In this document: piece by piece, positions 33,781 through 45,064 of the stretch | Layout: each line of letters opens with the position of its first letter | Position numbering within the stretch: position 1 is the first letter of the stretch | NCBI RefSeq assembly: GCF_000340215.1 | Contig: NW_006921552.1 | Coordinates: forward strand, 282,487-346,486 | From: Pseudocercospora fijiensis CIRAD86 | Taxonomy: Eukaryota > Ascomycota > Dothideomycetes > Mycosphaerellales > Mycosphaerellaceae | Reading direction: 5' to 3' | DNA: 64,000 bases | Program-made: the position numbers and the translations under genes | Notes under the pieces: generated by a model | Told to the model about the DNA's origin: nothing | Database searches by the model: none | The model's input: only the letters and a program-made list of their open reading frames with translations

Positions 33781-34701
33781 ATAGGTTTGTTAGAATAGTA
33801 TATATAAAACTTAGTAATAGCTTCTAGTACGCTAGCGACATTATCGATTAATCGCTAGTTAGGTTTATCGTAGCCGAGCTACTTTACTAAGTATTTAAAC
33901 TTGCGTAAGCGCTTATCGTATTTCGAGTCGACGATAGCTTCTACTTTGTAATACTTAGAGTCGACGTATTCGTTATCCTTAACTTCTATAGATAGCGGCG
34001 GGTCGATCGACTATCTAGATAAGAATACCTTATTACTTATAGGCGTTAGAAGCGATATATAAAAGACGTTATAAATATATATTAAGGTAGGTAGCTTAAC
34101 TCGATAAGCGTATAGCGATATAACCTTAGTAATTAGGTATAGTCCGCTATATCGATTATCTAATTTAAGGCTTAGTCGTTACGTCGTTAACCCCTTTAAT
34201 AATAGGAAGACACGATCGCCGACCTTATATATAGGTACGGGTCGACGATAAGTATTCGCCGACTCTTCTATACGAGCGTTAGTATACCTAATCTAGTCGG
34301 ATAGATATATTTCTAGTTTACGAAAAGTCCTAGTCTATTCTTCTACGTCGTTATTAATAGTAGGCTTACGTAGGTCTTGTTTAAGTCCGAGGCGTAGGTT
34401 ATAACTATAATAGGCATAGAAGGGTAAGATACTAGTAGTATCGGAGGGCGTATTATTCGCTATAAACTCTACGAGTAGAAGCTATTAAGACTAGTCGTCC
34501 TACTAATAATTAATATAAGTATAAAGATAGGCTTCTACGACTAAATTAAGCCTCTTAGTTTAACTATTAGTCTCGGGGTATCGCGTAGTAGATAGGTTAC
34601 GTTATAGCTTTAGGCGCTTATAAAGATACTTCTAGAATAATAATATAAACTATAACCCGCAATCGGAGGTAACGGATTTAGGTATTCTATAGAGCTTCTA
34701 G
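33780..34701 (-). pseudogene. pol: Gypsy3 fragment: integrase and chromodomain
   Basis: The minus strand reads an integrase core remnant at about 34560-34390 (LLLVEFIANNTPSDTTSILP, FYAYYSYNLRLGL) and the integrase C-terminal domain at about 34260-34080 (GDRVFLLLKGL). A chromodomain follows at about 33980-33840 (YYKVEAIVDSKY, FKYLVKWLGYDKPNWRLIDN after reading TAG as Trp). It is cut at 34702 by the Gypsy4 LTR, and the upstream part of the integrase does not reappear right of Gypsy4. Chromovirus; otherwise unassigned. Confidence 0.85.
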
Positions 34702-34981
34702 TATTAGCTAGTAACCGGCCCTATACACCTAGGCTAAGTTTTGAGCCTATATAAGAGGCCTCCTTCTGCATTATAGAGAGATTATTAACCTCGTATAGCA
34801 CATTGTTTATATTATACTTCTATAATGCCTATATTGCAGGGCTCTAGTTATTAGCCTAAGCGACAGTCTCGTTATCCTATCTTGCTAAACATAGCTACCT
34901 ATATTGCTATAGGTTATATTACCCTCGGTAGCCTATACTATTACTGCTAGTAGTAGTAGTAGTATTAGTTTCCGTCCTTTA
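34702..34981 (+). repeat. Gypsy4 5' LTR (280 bp)
   Basis: Matches 52615-52894 along its whole length, with mostly transition differences. It starts TATTAGCTAG (from TG) and ends CCTTTA. A TATATAAGAGGCC promoter-like segment lies about 60 bp in (34758-34770), and a CTAGTAGTAGTAGTAGT microsatellite near the 3' end. Confidence 0.93.
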
Positions 34982-35750
34982 TTAGAGCCGAAGGTAGGGC
35001 TATCTCTTTATATCTAACAGGTTCGGGTATGTTAAAGGTAGTCTCTAGGTACGAATAGCTATAACCGAAGCGAGGGCACGATAAGAGCCTACGATACGGA
35101 CGATACCGAAGTATCTTAAGAGGCTATTACGACAAGTAGAGAAACCTCTTAACGAGGGCATCGCTTTAACCCCGAAAAGCTACAAACCCTTAGGACTGTT
35201 ATAGCTTAGGGCCTAGTCTATAGCTATAGCTAGCTTCTAAGGACTCGGCTCCGGGTCGAAGACCTATTTAGTACCGCTTACTCGAGATAAGCCCCGCCTA
35301 AGGAGGAGATAGACTAATTACCTATCGGCCTTGCTTAGTTTACTAAGACTATTAATTGATAGCAAATACGGATTGCAGGTCGGATAGCCGGGGAGTCCCC
35401 TATTAATCGGGTAGGGCGTTCCTAGATTCGTAGCCTCGCTTAGATAGTGCTTAGCCTTCTACTAGAAAAAGAAGGCTACCGCCCCCCCGCCTAGCTAAAG
35501 GAGATACGAGAGCTAGTTTCTAGGATCTAGGTATAAACAGAGATTGCAGTCTCTCCCTCCGAGCGGCTCTCGCCTAAGTTTACTAAATTGAAGCTCCTAG
35601 TAGTATCTAGGCGACCCCTAGGGGGCTAAATCCTAATGCTACCCTAGGGGTAATACTAGGAGAAACAGCCTAATATACTACTCTCTCGTATAGCAATATT
35701 ATAACAAACCAAACAAACTAAAGACACTAAAAACACGTTTATATAGCATT
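34982..35750 (+). other. Gypsy4 leader
   Basis: No coding frame is evident. The primer-binding site should begin at about 34982 but I could not match it to a tRNA. The first copy of the 25-bp near-palindrome is at 35634-35658. The stretch just before gag is A-rich (AACCAAACAAACTAAAGACAC). Confidence 0.5.
35634..35658. promoter_or_regulatory. Gypsy4 25-bp near-palindrome, copy 1 (before gag)
   Basis: TAATGCT arm, core ACCCTAGGGGT, TAATACTA arm. It is the most diverged copy, with CTAG at the centre instead of CCGGG. The regulatory role is inference from its position. Confidence 0.5.
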
Positions 35751-35753
35751 TTA

Positions 35754-38700
35754 TTGCAACTTTATATAGCATTTCATTTTATTAATTTTATTAACAATCG
35801 AATAAGCTCTAACGGAAGCGAATATTACGAATTAGCGGAATCTTCGGAATCTGAAAACGCACTAGACCCTATTAACGAGGAAATTAGGCGACGACTAGTT
35901 GTTATAAGTGCCGTCGACCTAGGGGCTATTAGGCCTTCTACGCCCGAGGCTCTCTATAATATCGTTATAAAGATAATTTAAGGGCAAACTAACCTTCTCC
36001 GTTAGAATAGGCGTCGCCTACTAGAGCTAGGAAGTAGCGGGAACCCTTTGTTCGAAGGGTAGAACGCTATAGCGCACGTAGAACGCTTTAAGGATTACTT
36101 AGCCGAGTATAAACTCGAGAAGGAGTCGGACTAGTATAAAGTCCGGTCCCTTACGAGGACTACTATTACTAAGCTTTACCGAACCCTTAGAACCCTAGTT
36201 AGCTACCTAGAAAAGGACGACAAGTCTAATGCTAACTAGGAGATCTTTAAGTAGGCCTTTTTAAGGGAATATCGGGAGCGTAATAGCCGTCGCATTAAAG
36301 GCAGCCGTACGTAGCTTAAGAACCTCTATATAGAGAGGCGTACCGAGGATAACGACCTAAAGGGGTACGTCCGCGAATTTGTTAAGTTAGCGGACGGCAT
36401 CGAATAGTAGGACCTCGAGAATTCTTAAAGAACGAGGCTACTCCTTAAAGGGTTGCCGTAGTCTACGGCTAAGCGTATCTTCCGTCGCTATAAGCTTAGC
36501 GAAGCTAATCCTAAGACCTTTAGGAAGTACAAAGAGGTCCTAGAGGCTATAAAGGAAGATATTAATAGCTCTACCGATGCGAAGAAGTTTATCTACGGCG
36601 AAGACCGGAATAACCTAGCTCTAGTTAGGAACGAAGCCTCGGGAACTAGAGGACCTAGGTTCCTTCCTAAATCCTAAAGCGGTCCTAGTACTATAACTCC
36701 TACTATTACTAAGTACTCTTAGGATATCGCGGACTTGGCTGAATCCCTAGCCTAGCTAAACCTAAATACGAAAGCGTTATAGCGAGTTAGGGAGGTTATT
36801 AATACTACTATACTAGGCGATGTACTACTAGTCTACTAGGTTTTAGATCCTAACTACCCTAAAGCCCCTTTAGTAGATGTCTACGCTATATAGAAGATTT
36901 ATTCTAACTTAGATAGCAAGTGCTAGATATGTAGCGGGTTTAAACATGTCTAATCGTCCTACCCTATCTAGAAAGAGCTTCTTAAAAGGAAGCTTATTAT
37001 ATAAGTAAATAGCCGATTCTACTATACCGATACCGGCGATAAGATCGACTTCGAGTAGGATCGTAGAGCCCCGAAGCTGCCTTAACTTAGGAGTCTTCTA
37101 GAAAAGAAGTATAGTAATAAGATCGAGTTTAAGGATACTAGGAATAGTACCCTCGCCGCTATTACTAAACGAGAAACTTAGAAGGTTAGGGCAAAACAGG
37201 TTAAGGAGCGAAGTAGTAACAGTACTACTAAGCCTATTAAAGTTAACTTTGTTTCTTAGGACCCGGACGTAGTTACTAATGTTTACGCGGTTACTAAGAA
37301 TAGTATAGACGTCTACGCTACTATACGGTCTTAGACCTAGTCCTAGAATAAGGGTAAGAGCCCGTAGAACCCTACTCGCCCTAGTACGGCAGCCCCTACT
37401 AGGGTACTAAAGAATAAGGCGGCCGACAAGGCTAAACAATAGCGAGAGTTAACCGCTAAAACTAAGACTCTCTAGACAGCTACAGACCGCGCTACTAGAC
37501 CTAGCACCGTACCTAGTACCCTACCTATAGAAAGCCTAGTCGTCCTAGAGACTCTAGAGGTCGATATAGAGGATGTTGCTACCGACATTAGTAGTACCCT
37601 AGGGCTAGCTAACCTACCTACCTATAAGCGGAAGTTATCCGACCTAAAGAGCTTTCGCTTTAATAGGTATATAAAGAAGTATAGTACTAGCCTAGCTAAC
37701 TCCTTAGATACAAAGGTAAACGCTCTCTTCTAGGCTTTATAGTTCCTAGACCTTAAGTCTAATATGTCTATAGGAGAGCTACTAGTATACGGTTTGCCTA
37801 CTAACCTGTTCTAGAGCCGAATCCCTAACGATACTACCTTTATAAAAGACCTCGCTACCCTCCGAAGGAAATAGGGACGAGAAGATTATATCGACGTCTC
37901 TTCTCTATAGTTCCTTCCTAAATTTTCAAGTGCCTAAGAGTTAGTAGAAGGCGAATTAGTGACCTACGAGAGCTAGGAGACTATCGATAATACTAACAAA
38001 GAGGGGGTTAAGGAGATAGGCCGAGGGGATAGTAATAATGCCGACCCTACTCTAGTTTTAGTTTCTATTAAGGCTGTCCGATTTACTAGCTAACAAATCG
38101 GTCGAGTAGGACCTCCTCGACCTAAAGAACTTTACTCTATCCCTAATAATATAGACCTTTCCGTAGTTACCTATTCCTTCGCCGTCGTTCCTACTATCTA
38201 TATTTAGGTTACTATTAGGAGCTATAGTTAGTAGATGCTAGCAATGCTTAATAATAGTTTAGAGTTACTTATTATAAGCGAGCGTTAGGCTAAACAACTT
38301 AGGCTACTAATAAACAGAGACATTTCTCTCGGTATATAGGGAGTAAATAGGGAGGTTGCGCTAGTAGGTACCTACTATAATATTATAGTAGACGCTTTCG
38401 GCATATACTTTTCCTTTACCTTCTAGATTGCCGCCGACCTAAATATACTAATTATTCTAGGTCGACTATAGTCTCGTATAACCCGGGGTATCTAGCGCAA
38501 CTGTAACGATAGCTCCTAGGAGGGAACTATCGCTAACTAGAAGGGCAACCGAGTCGTATTTACTAGTTATATCGGAAACACTAGCTACAAGTCCTACGAG
38601 GACATCCTTACTGCTTCTAAACGGTCTTCGGGAAACGCTACGGCGCGGTTATAAGACCGGCAATCTGCGCTATAAGTTAGTATAGCTTTAATAGGTTATA

Positions 38701-38815
38701 TCTAGAAGTGCGCCGCTCTATACGTTAAGGCAAGTTTCTAGGTTCTATACTAAGAAGACGAATGCTCGAAGCGACCGCGAGTATAATATAACGACTACCT
38801 AGCGCGCAAGTTAAG
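35754..38815 (+). pseudogene. gag: Gypsy4 gag-protease
   Basis: One long frame with stops only at TAG/TAA. The N-terminus is acidic (SEYYELAESSESENALDPI), followed by a gag helical region (AHVERFKDYLAEYKLEKESD, YVREFVKLADGIE) and a degenerate CxxC-like remnant near 36926-36960 (CQICSGFKHVQSS) that fits one zinc knuckle. A long Lys/Ser/Thr-rich linker leads to a retropepsin-like C-terminus (about 38200-38500: SLELLIISERQAKQLRL, INRDISLGIQGVNREVALVG, LNILIILGR). The catalytic DTGA-type motif is not intact (LNNS at the expected place). The start codon is uncertain; the frame is open from about 35754. Confidence 0.78.
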
Positions 38816-38885
38816 GTAATAATGCTGTCGCAAGTATTATTACTAGAGGCGGGTCTACCCGAACTAACTAATTAGAGCGCGAGTC

Positions 38886-38910
38886 TAATGCTACCCCGGG
38901 GGTATTATTA
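38886..38910. promoter_or_regulatory. Gypsy4 25-bp near-palindrome, copy 2 (between gag and pol)
   Basis: TAATGCT arm, core ACCCCGGGGGT, ATTATTA arm. It lies about 70 bp after the end of the gag-protease frame and just before the readable pol frame. Confidence 0.55.
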
Positions 38911-39163
38911 CGAATCTAACGTTTTCGCCGGCGTTATAAATTAGGACTACTAGTTATATACCTATCGACTTAAGGAAACTTCTAAAGAGGTTTACGCGCT
39001 ATTTTGTTGCGCTAATCTCTAGGCCTAGCGACAAAGAGAGAGAGCTCGGGTTCTATAATCGATTAGTATATATATCCTATATAAGAGGGTAGCCGATAAG
39101 ATTAAGCCCGTAAAGGGCAGCGTATATATTACCGATAGGTCTAATCCTAGCGGAAACCCTAAC

Positions 39164-39891
39164 TGTTATAGTAGCTGCCTAGAAAGCACCGACAAGTCCT
39201 ATAAGCTAGCCGCTATACTATAAAGTGATGTCGGATTTGAGTTGCCTTAGTAGTAGGGGCCCCTAGCGAAGCAGGTCGCCTAGTTAGCCTAGGTCGCCTA
39301 GTACGCCTAGTACGCCTAGTACGCCTAGTACGCCTAGTACGCCTAGTACGCCTAATACGCCTAGTACGCCTAGTACGCCTAGGTCGCCTACTTAGCCGCA
39401 TAACGTAATATCTTAGGGACTCCCGCGGAGGCCGCATATAGTAGAATAATACGTTACATATTAATATACGAACGACGGGACTATACCAAACTACGCGTAC
39501 GCATATACGGACGATAGTAAGCGAGATATATAGAGTCGTAGGATAGATCCGAGTAGTAGGAAGGAACCGGAAGGCAGGGAAGAGCTAGGAGAAACATGTT
39601 TACTTAAGAGCGGTTAAACGAGTTCGCATACGCGCGCTACGCTAGTTAGCTAGGAGACAAAGGCGCTACGAGACAGCGGATAAGTAGGACATACGTGCTT
39701 GCGCTTACGCGTCGGACGCGCTAGACGGCCGTAGGGCGGAATACTAAGGAAGGGGCTCTCCCTCTAAGGCACCCTTCTTCCTTTCTTCGCAGTTCGTCTT
39801 ATATAGATAGCAGCTATATTGATTTAGTGCTCCCTTTAGTTCAGTTTAAAGTTTCGTATACATTCTTACTGCTTAGCTACTAACCCTTATA
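39164..39891 (+). repeat. Gypsy5 5' LTR (728 bp)
   Basis: Starts TGTTATAGTAGCTGCC and ends CCCTTATA (CCCTTACA in the other copy). It contains a 9-bp minisatellite (39275-39391). Confidence 0.95.
39275..39391. repeat. 9-bp minisatellite TACGCCTAG in the Gypsy5 LTR
   Basis: Thirteen 9-bp units: nine TACGCCTAG-type (one ending CTAA), flanked by GTCGCCTAG/C and TTAGCCTAG variants. The 3' LTR has the same number at 44448-44564. The reverse-strand Arg-Arg-Thr frame across it is an artefact of the repeat. Confidence 0.95.
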
Positions 39892-39959
39892 TTACGAACT
39901 GCCTTAAAAAACGCCTCTATTAAGATAGACACGCCTAACGAATAGATTCAAAACACAAG

Positions 39960-40440
39960 ACCTAACGACGTACCCGATTTTTTAAGCTTAGTATAGAATG
40001 AAATCCCCGCTACGCGCGAACAGCTAGATTACGCCTACGCTACCGACCCGGAACTACTCGTTAACCTGCTTAAGGCTTACAAAGATGCTACTCGTTTCCT
40101 CTCGGTCTCCCGTACTAGCCTTAGTACGGCTCTTAGCGACGCGAATGCTTCTATCGCGGAAAAAGAAGACGAGGTAGGCCGCCTCTAGTCGTAGCTCGCC
40201 TCTGCTCGCCTAGGCGCCGCGGCACCCGCTTCTTACCCATTTACACCTACTTCGAATAAGAGTAAGAAGCTAAGCGACCCCGAACGCTTTACCGGCTAGC
40301 GCTACTCCGAGCGGCTAGGGAAAAGCTTGAACCTTGTATATAGTCGCTTGCAAGGTTTATTCGTTCTAAAACTAAGAGTATCTGCTACTACCTTCCCTTT
40401 CTCTAGCTCGGCTATAGAGAAAGAGTTAGTCTACTAGCCT
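39960..40440 (+). pseudogene. gag: Gypsy5 gag, short form
   Basis: The plus-strand frame reads TREQLDYAYATDPELLVNLL, a coiled-coil-like stretch (TALSDANASIAEKEDEVGRL), and KLSDPERFTGQRYSERLGK, the conserved start of a Gypsy gag core. It then passes almost at once into protease. Most of the gag core and the CCHC knuckle are absent, so either a deletion happened near 40320-40440 or this family has an unusual gag. Confidence 0.65.
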
Positions 40441-43400
40441 TTCGTAGTAGAAACGTTAATAGGAAATTAAAAGAAATCATTGAAAACTATAGCTCTTATT
40501 AACAACGGCGCAACCGGCTACTCGTTTATAGATTACGACTATGCGAGAGAGCTCGGCTTAACGTTCTAAGACCTTACGTACGCTCGGGAGTTGGAAATGT
40601 TTAACGGTACGACCGCGGCCGCCGGCAAGGTAACCTAGATCTACTACTTATCTATTACTATCGGCCCGTATACCGAATATATTATGTTTTTCCTTACGAA
40701 ACTCCCGAAGACTTACCCCGTTATTCTTAGTCTTCCTTAGCTTAAAAAGCACAACCCGGTTATCGACTAGGCCTCCGAATCTCTGTCCTTTACGAGTAAG
40801 CATTACGCTAAGCACTGCTTTAACGAATCTAGTTCCACCTCCGATACTCCCCGAGATCGTATCGTATTCGCTATTAGCGCGGCTGCCTTCTCGCGTCTTG
40901 CCCGCGACAAACGCACTTAGATCTTCGCTATAACAATATAGGATATCGAGAAGGCTATCCGAAAGTTCGACGAAGAACTAACGGATCTAAGAACGAAACT
41001 ACCGAAGGAGTATTAGTACCGACTCTACTAGTTTTCGAAGAAGAACGCCGATATTCTGCTACCGCACCGACTAGGTGTCGACTACAAAATCGAGCTAATC
41101 GACGGCAAGCCGCCGCCGTACGGCCCTCTCTACTCGATGTTTCGAGATAAGCTCCTCGTACTAAAGAAATACCTCGAAGACAACCTACAAAAGGGCTTTA
41201 TCCGCCCTAGTTCCTCCGAAGTAGCCGTACTAGTTATGTTTGCCCGGAAACCCGGCGGAGGTCTCCGTTTCTACGTAGACTACCGGGGCCTTAACGCGTT
41301 AACGAAAAAGAACCGCTACCTAATCCCTCTCGTAAACGAAACGCTCGAACGCCTTTCGAAGGCTCGCTAGTTTACTAAGCTCGACGTAATCGCCGCCTTT
41401 AACGCGATCCGTATTGCCGAGGGAGACGAATAGTTAATAGCCTTCCGAACCCGTTACGGCCTTTTTAAATACCTAGTCTTGCCGTTCGGGCTCTGCAACG
41501 GACCTAGCACGTTCTAATTATATATTAACGATACGCTTAAAGAATTCCTAGACGCCTTCGTCTCGGCGTACATAGACGACATCCTAATTTATAGTAAAAC
41601 GAAAGCGGAATACTACGAATACATCGAAAAGGTACTTAAGAAACTCGTAGAAGCTAGACTGTATATCGATATCGACAAGTGCGAATTCTATAAGCAAGAG
41701 GTGAAATTCCTCGGCCTTATTATCTCTTTAGAAGGTATTCGAATAGATCCCGGTAAGATCGAAGCCGTTCTAAACTAGGGAGTACTACGAAACGTGAAAG
41801 AAGTCTAGGGCTTCCTCGGTTTTACTAACTTCTACCGGAGATTTATACGGAATTTTAGCGGAATCGCCCGTCTACTTACGGCACTTATGCGGAAAGACGT
41901 TAAATTTGAATAGTTACCGGCCTGTTAAGAAGCCTTCGACTAGTTACGGCAAAGTTTTATAACCGTACCGATCCTATAGTACTTCGACTTCGATAAAGAA
42001 ACGCGCCTAGAAACCGATGCTTCCGACGGTACAACTAGCGCCGTTCTCCTTTAACGAACGACCCCGAAAGATACGTAGCTGCCCGTAGCCTACCTCTCTA
42101 AGAAAATGTCCTCCGCGGAATGCAATTACGACATCTACGACAAGGAGCTCCTCGCAATCGTTAAGGCTTTCGAAGAATAGCGTCCGGAACTCGAAGGTTC
42201 TAAGTTACCGATCTAGGTTAGCTCGGATTATAAGAACCTTATCTACTTTCTTAAGAGCAAAATCCTTAGCCGTAGGCAGGTACGCTAGAGTAAGTTTCTT
42301 TCCCGGTTTAACTTCGTTATTTAGTATACGCCTAGCAAAGCAAACTTATAGGCCGACGTACTTACGAGGCGTAACGGAGACTCGCCTTTAGATCGAGGTC
42401 CGTAGCGTAAAGAACAGTCTATCCTTAAGGAGCATAACCTTAGCTAGGAACTGTACGAGCTCCTCGGAGACGACTTTACCGGCCTAGAGCCTCTCGTAGC
42501 ATCCTTTATACTAATAGCCGCTCCCGCCTTTCTCGGAGACGACGATAGCTCGGACGACGAAGATACGAGTTTAGAAAGCTTAGATAGCGACTAGGAAAGC
42601 GAAGAGGAAGCATAGGACCTCCTCGAACCTACCTAGCTCGAATAGTAGCTTACGATAGTATACGCCGAAGACGCTTTTACTAAAGGTCTAATTTAAGCTT
42701 TATAGAACGAGGAGCGGTTATACGAGAATGTTTCTCTCTCGGAGTACGAGCTCCGTAGAACTCTACCGCGAGCACCCCGTATAACATTTAGAAATGCCCT
42801 CTACGTCCCGGATTTCGAAGATTTACGCGACTAGATTATACGTTCCGCTTATAACCCTCTCGGAATAGCACATCCCGGTCGAGCTAAGATGTTGTCTTAG
42901 CTCCGGAAGTAGTACTACTAGCCTAATCTATACCGGGATATCGACCGATTTGTTAAGAACTACGTAGTATACCGTAGAGCGAAAGCAGACACGCGTAAGC
43001 CGCAAGGGCTACTAAAACCTCTTAAAGTCCCTCTACGACTATAGCAACACATTTCAATAGATTTTATTATAGGCCTACCGAAAGGATCCGACTTTAACGG
43101 CCTCTAGTTTCAAAACATACTAGTCGTAGTTTGCCGCCTTACGAAACGCAAGAAGGTATTAAATGCCCGCAGCCTAACCGCAAAGAATACGGCTTAGGTC
43201 TTCTACCGGGACGTATAGAAAGATACAGGCCTACCTAAATCAATTGTATCTAATCGCGGCCCGAATTTCGTTACCCGTTTCTAGAAGCGCCTCTACAAAC
43301 GATTGAAAATTCAAGCGCGCCTTTTAACGGCTTACTACCCGCAGACCGACGGGCAAACCGAACGCGCTAACGCGCAGATCGAGCAAATTATTAGGTACTT

Positions 43401-44320
43401 CTACAATTACTACTAAAACGACTAGCTAAGATTGACGCCTTCTATTAAATTTGCTATTAACAATTAGGAGTCGGCTACAACTTAGACTACGCCGTTCTAC
43501 GCCTCTACTAGATTTTACCCTCGAACCGGTATAGAACCGATAGAGATCGAACTAGAGCCCCCGGCAAACGATCCGGAAAGAGACGCCGATGCCTTCGCTC
43601 TTTAAATAGCCTAGACCTACTAAGAGCTCTAGGACGAGATAAGGTATACCTAAGAAGTGTACGAGCACTACGCTAATTAGCGCAGACGCGCCGCGCTAGA
43701 TTACTAGGTCGGAGATTACGTCTACCTCGACTTACGATACATTAGAACTAACCGACCTTCGAAAAAGCTCGACTAGAAAAATCTAGGACCTTTCCGAATT
43801 GTAAAGAAAATCGGCATATACGTATACGAACTAGATCTCCTAGAAAATCTCAACATTTACCCGGTTAAACACGTTATTAACCTAAGAACCGCCGGAGAAA
43901 TCGCGGACCCCGAAGACATCCCGCCGATACCGGAAGCTACCGAGGCTACCGATTAGGCCGAAGACGAGCCGGAATCTGCCTTAGGCACAGTGCGGGCGAT
44001 TATCGGATAGAGCTTTAGTAACACAAATTTCGGAAATCTTAACCCTCCCGGGCTGTAGGGAGAGGTACAATAGGAGGGGTACTTAGACGAGGATACGACC
44101 TAGGAACCTCTACGCTATATTATCTTCGCCCGCGAAGCAATCGAGGAATTCCTACGAGACTATACCGACTATACGACAATAGAAGGAGCTGTCCCGGAAC
44201 ATTTTCTCCGAGAAGCGTACGAATAGAATTTAGATTAAGGTCTCCGACCCGAACTAGGACAAGAATACTAGCACCTATTGTATACGGACCTCCTTTAGCG
44301 TCGTAGGAACTCCGCGTAGA
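40440..44320 (+). pseudogene. pol: Gypsy5 pol: protease, RT, RNase H, integrase
   Basis: Protease near 40490 reads ALINNGATGYSFID; the catalytic Asp position is Asn (ATTAAC from ATTGAC, a TG-to-TA change at 40501). [21 protein letters not shown] (41240), YIDD intact at 41569-41580, [14 protein letters not shown] (41815). RNase H: LETDASDGTTSAVL (42010) and [20 protein letters not shown] (42110). Integrase: HPGRAKMLSQLRKQYY (42865), ISIDFIIGLPKG (43050), TDGQTERANAQIEQ (43345), GDYVYLDLRYIRTNRPSKKL (43710). A long acidic tail reaches the polypurine tract. No chromodomain was recognised. Confidence 0.93.
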
Positions 44321-44336
44321 ACGAGGGGGGGGCTAC

Positions 44337-45064
44337 TGTTATAGTAGCTGCCTAGAAAGTACCGACAAGTCCTATAAGCTAGCCGCTATACTATAAAGTA
44401 ATGTCGGATTTGAGTTGCCTTAGTAGTAGGGGCCCCTAGCGAAGCAGGTCGCCTAGTTAGCCTAGGTCGCCTAGTACGCCTAGTACGCTTAGTACGCCTA
44501 GTACGCCTAGTACGCCTAGTACGCCTAATACGCCTAGTACGCCTAGTACGCCTAGGTCGCCTACTTAGCCGTATAACGTAACATCTTAGGGACTCCCGCG
44601 GAGGCCGTATATAGCAGAACAATACGTTACATATCAATATACGAACGACGGGACTGCACTAAACTACGCGTACGCATATACGGACGATAGCAAGCGAGAT
44701 ATACAGAGTCGTAGGACAGATCCGAGTAGTAGGAAGGAACCGGAAGGCAGGGAAGAGCTAGGAGAAATATATTTGCTTAAGAGCGGTTAAACGAGTTCGT
44801 ATACGCGCGCTACGCTAGTTAGCTAGGAGACAAAGGCGCTACGAGACAGCGGACAAGTAGGACATACGTGCTTACGCTTACGCGTCGGACGCGCTAGACG
44901 GCCGTAGGGCGGAATACTAAGGAAGGGGCTCTCCCTCTAAGGCACCTTTCTTCCTTTCTTCGCAGTTCGTCTTGTATAGATAGCAGCTATATTAATTTAG
45001 TGCTCCCTTTAGTTTAGTTTAAAGTTTCGTGCACATTCTTACTACTTAGCTACTAACCCTTACA
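44337..45064 (+). repeat. Gypsy5 3' LTR (728 bp)
   Basis: Same length as the 5' LTR, ending CCCTTACA. It is followed by the duplication CTAAC, after which the Gypsy4 pol frame resumes. Confidence 0.95.

Larger units (their letters stand above)
39164..45064 (+). mobile_element. Gypsy5: complete Ty3/Gypsy element nested in Gypsy4 pol
   Basis: 5901 bp, with 728-bp LTRs and target duplication CTAAC (39159-39163, 45065-45069). The polypurine tract ACGAGGGGGGGG (44321-44332) precedes the 3' LTR. More CpA and TpG survive than in its host, and the LTRs differ at few sites, nearly all transitions, so it is the younger insertion. Gag is short, pol is nearly full-length with TAG/TAA stops. Confidence 0.95.

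Noticed and set aside
39275..39391. CRISPR-like array
   Set aside because: The 9-bp units are contiguous without spacers and lie within a eukaryotic LTR.
39213..39437. Reverse-strand Arg-Arg-Thr repeat ORF (also at 44386-44637)
   Set aside because: It is the reverse reading of the 9-bp minisatellite inside the Gypsy5 LTRs, present only because the unit length is a multiple of three.
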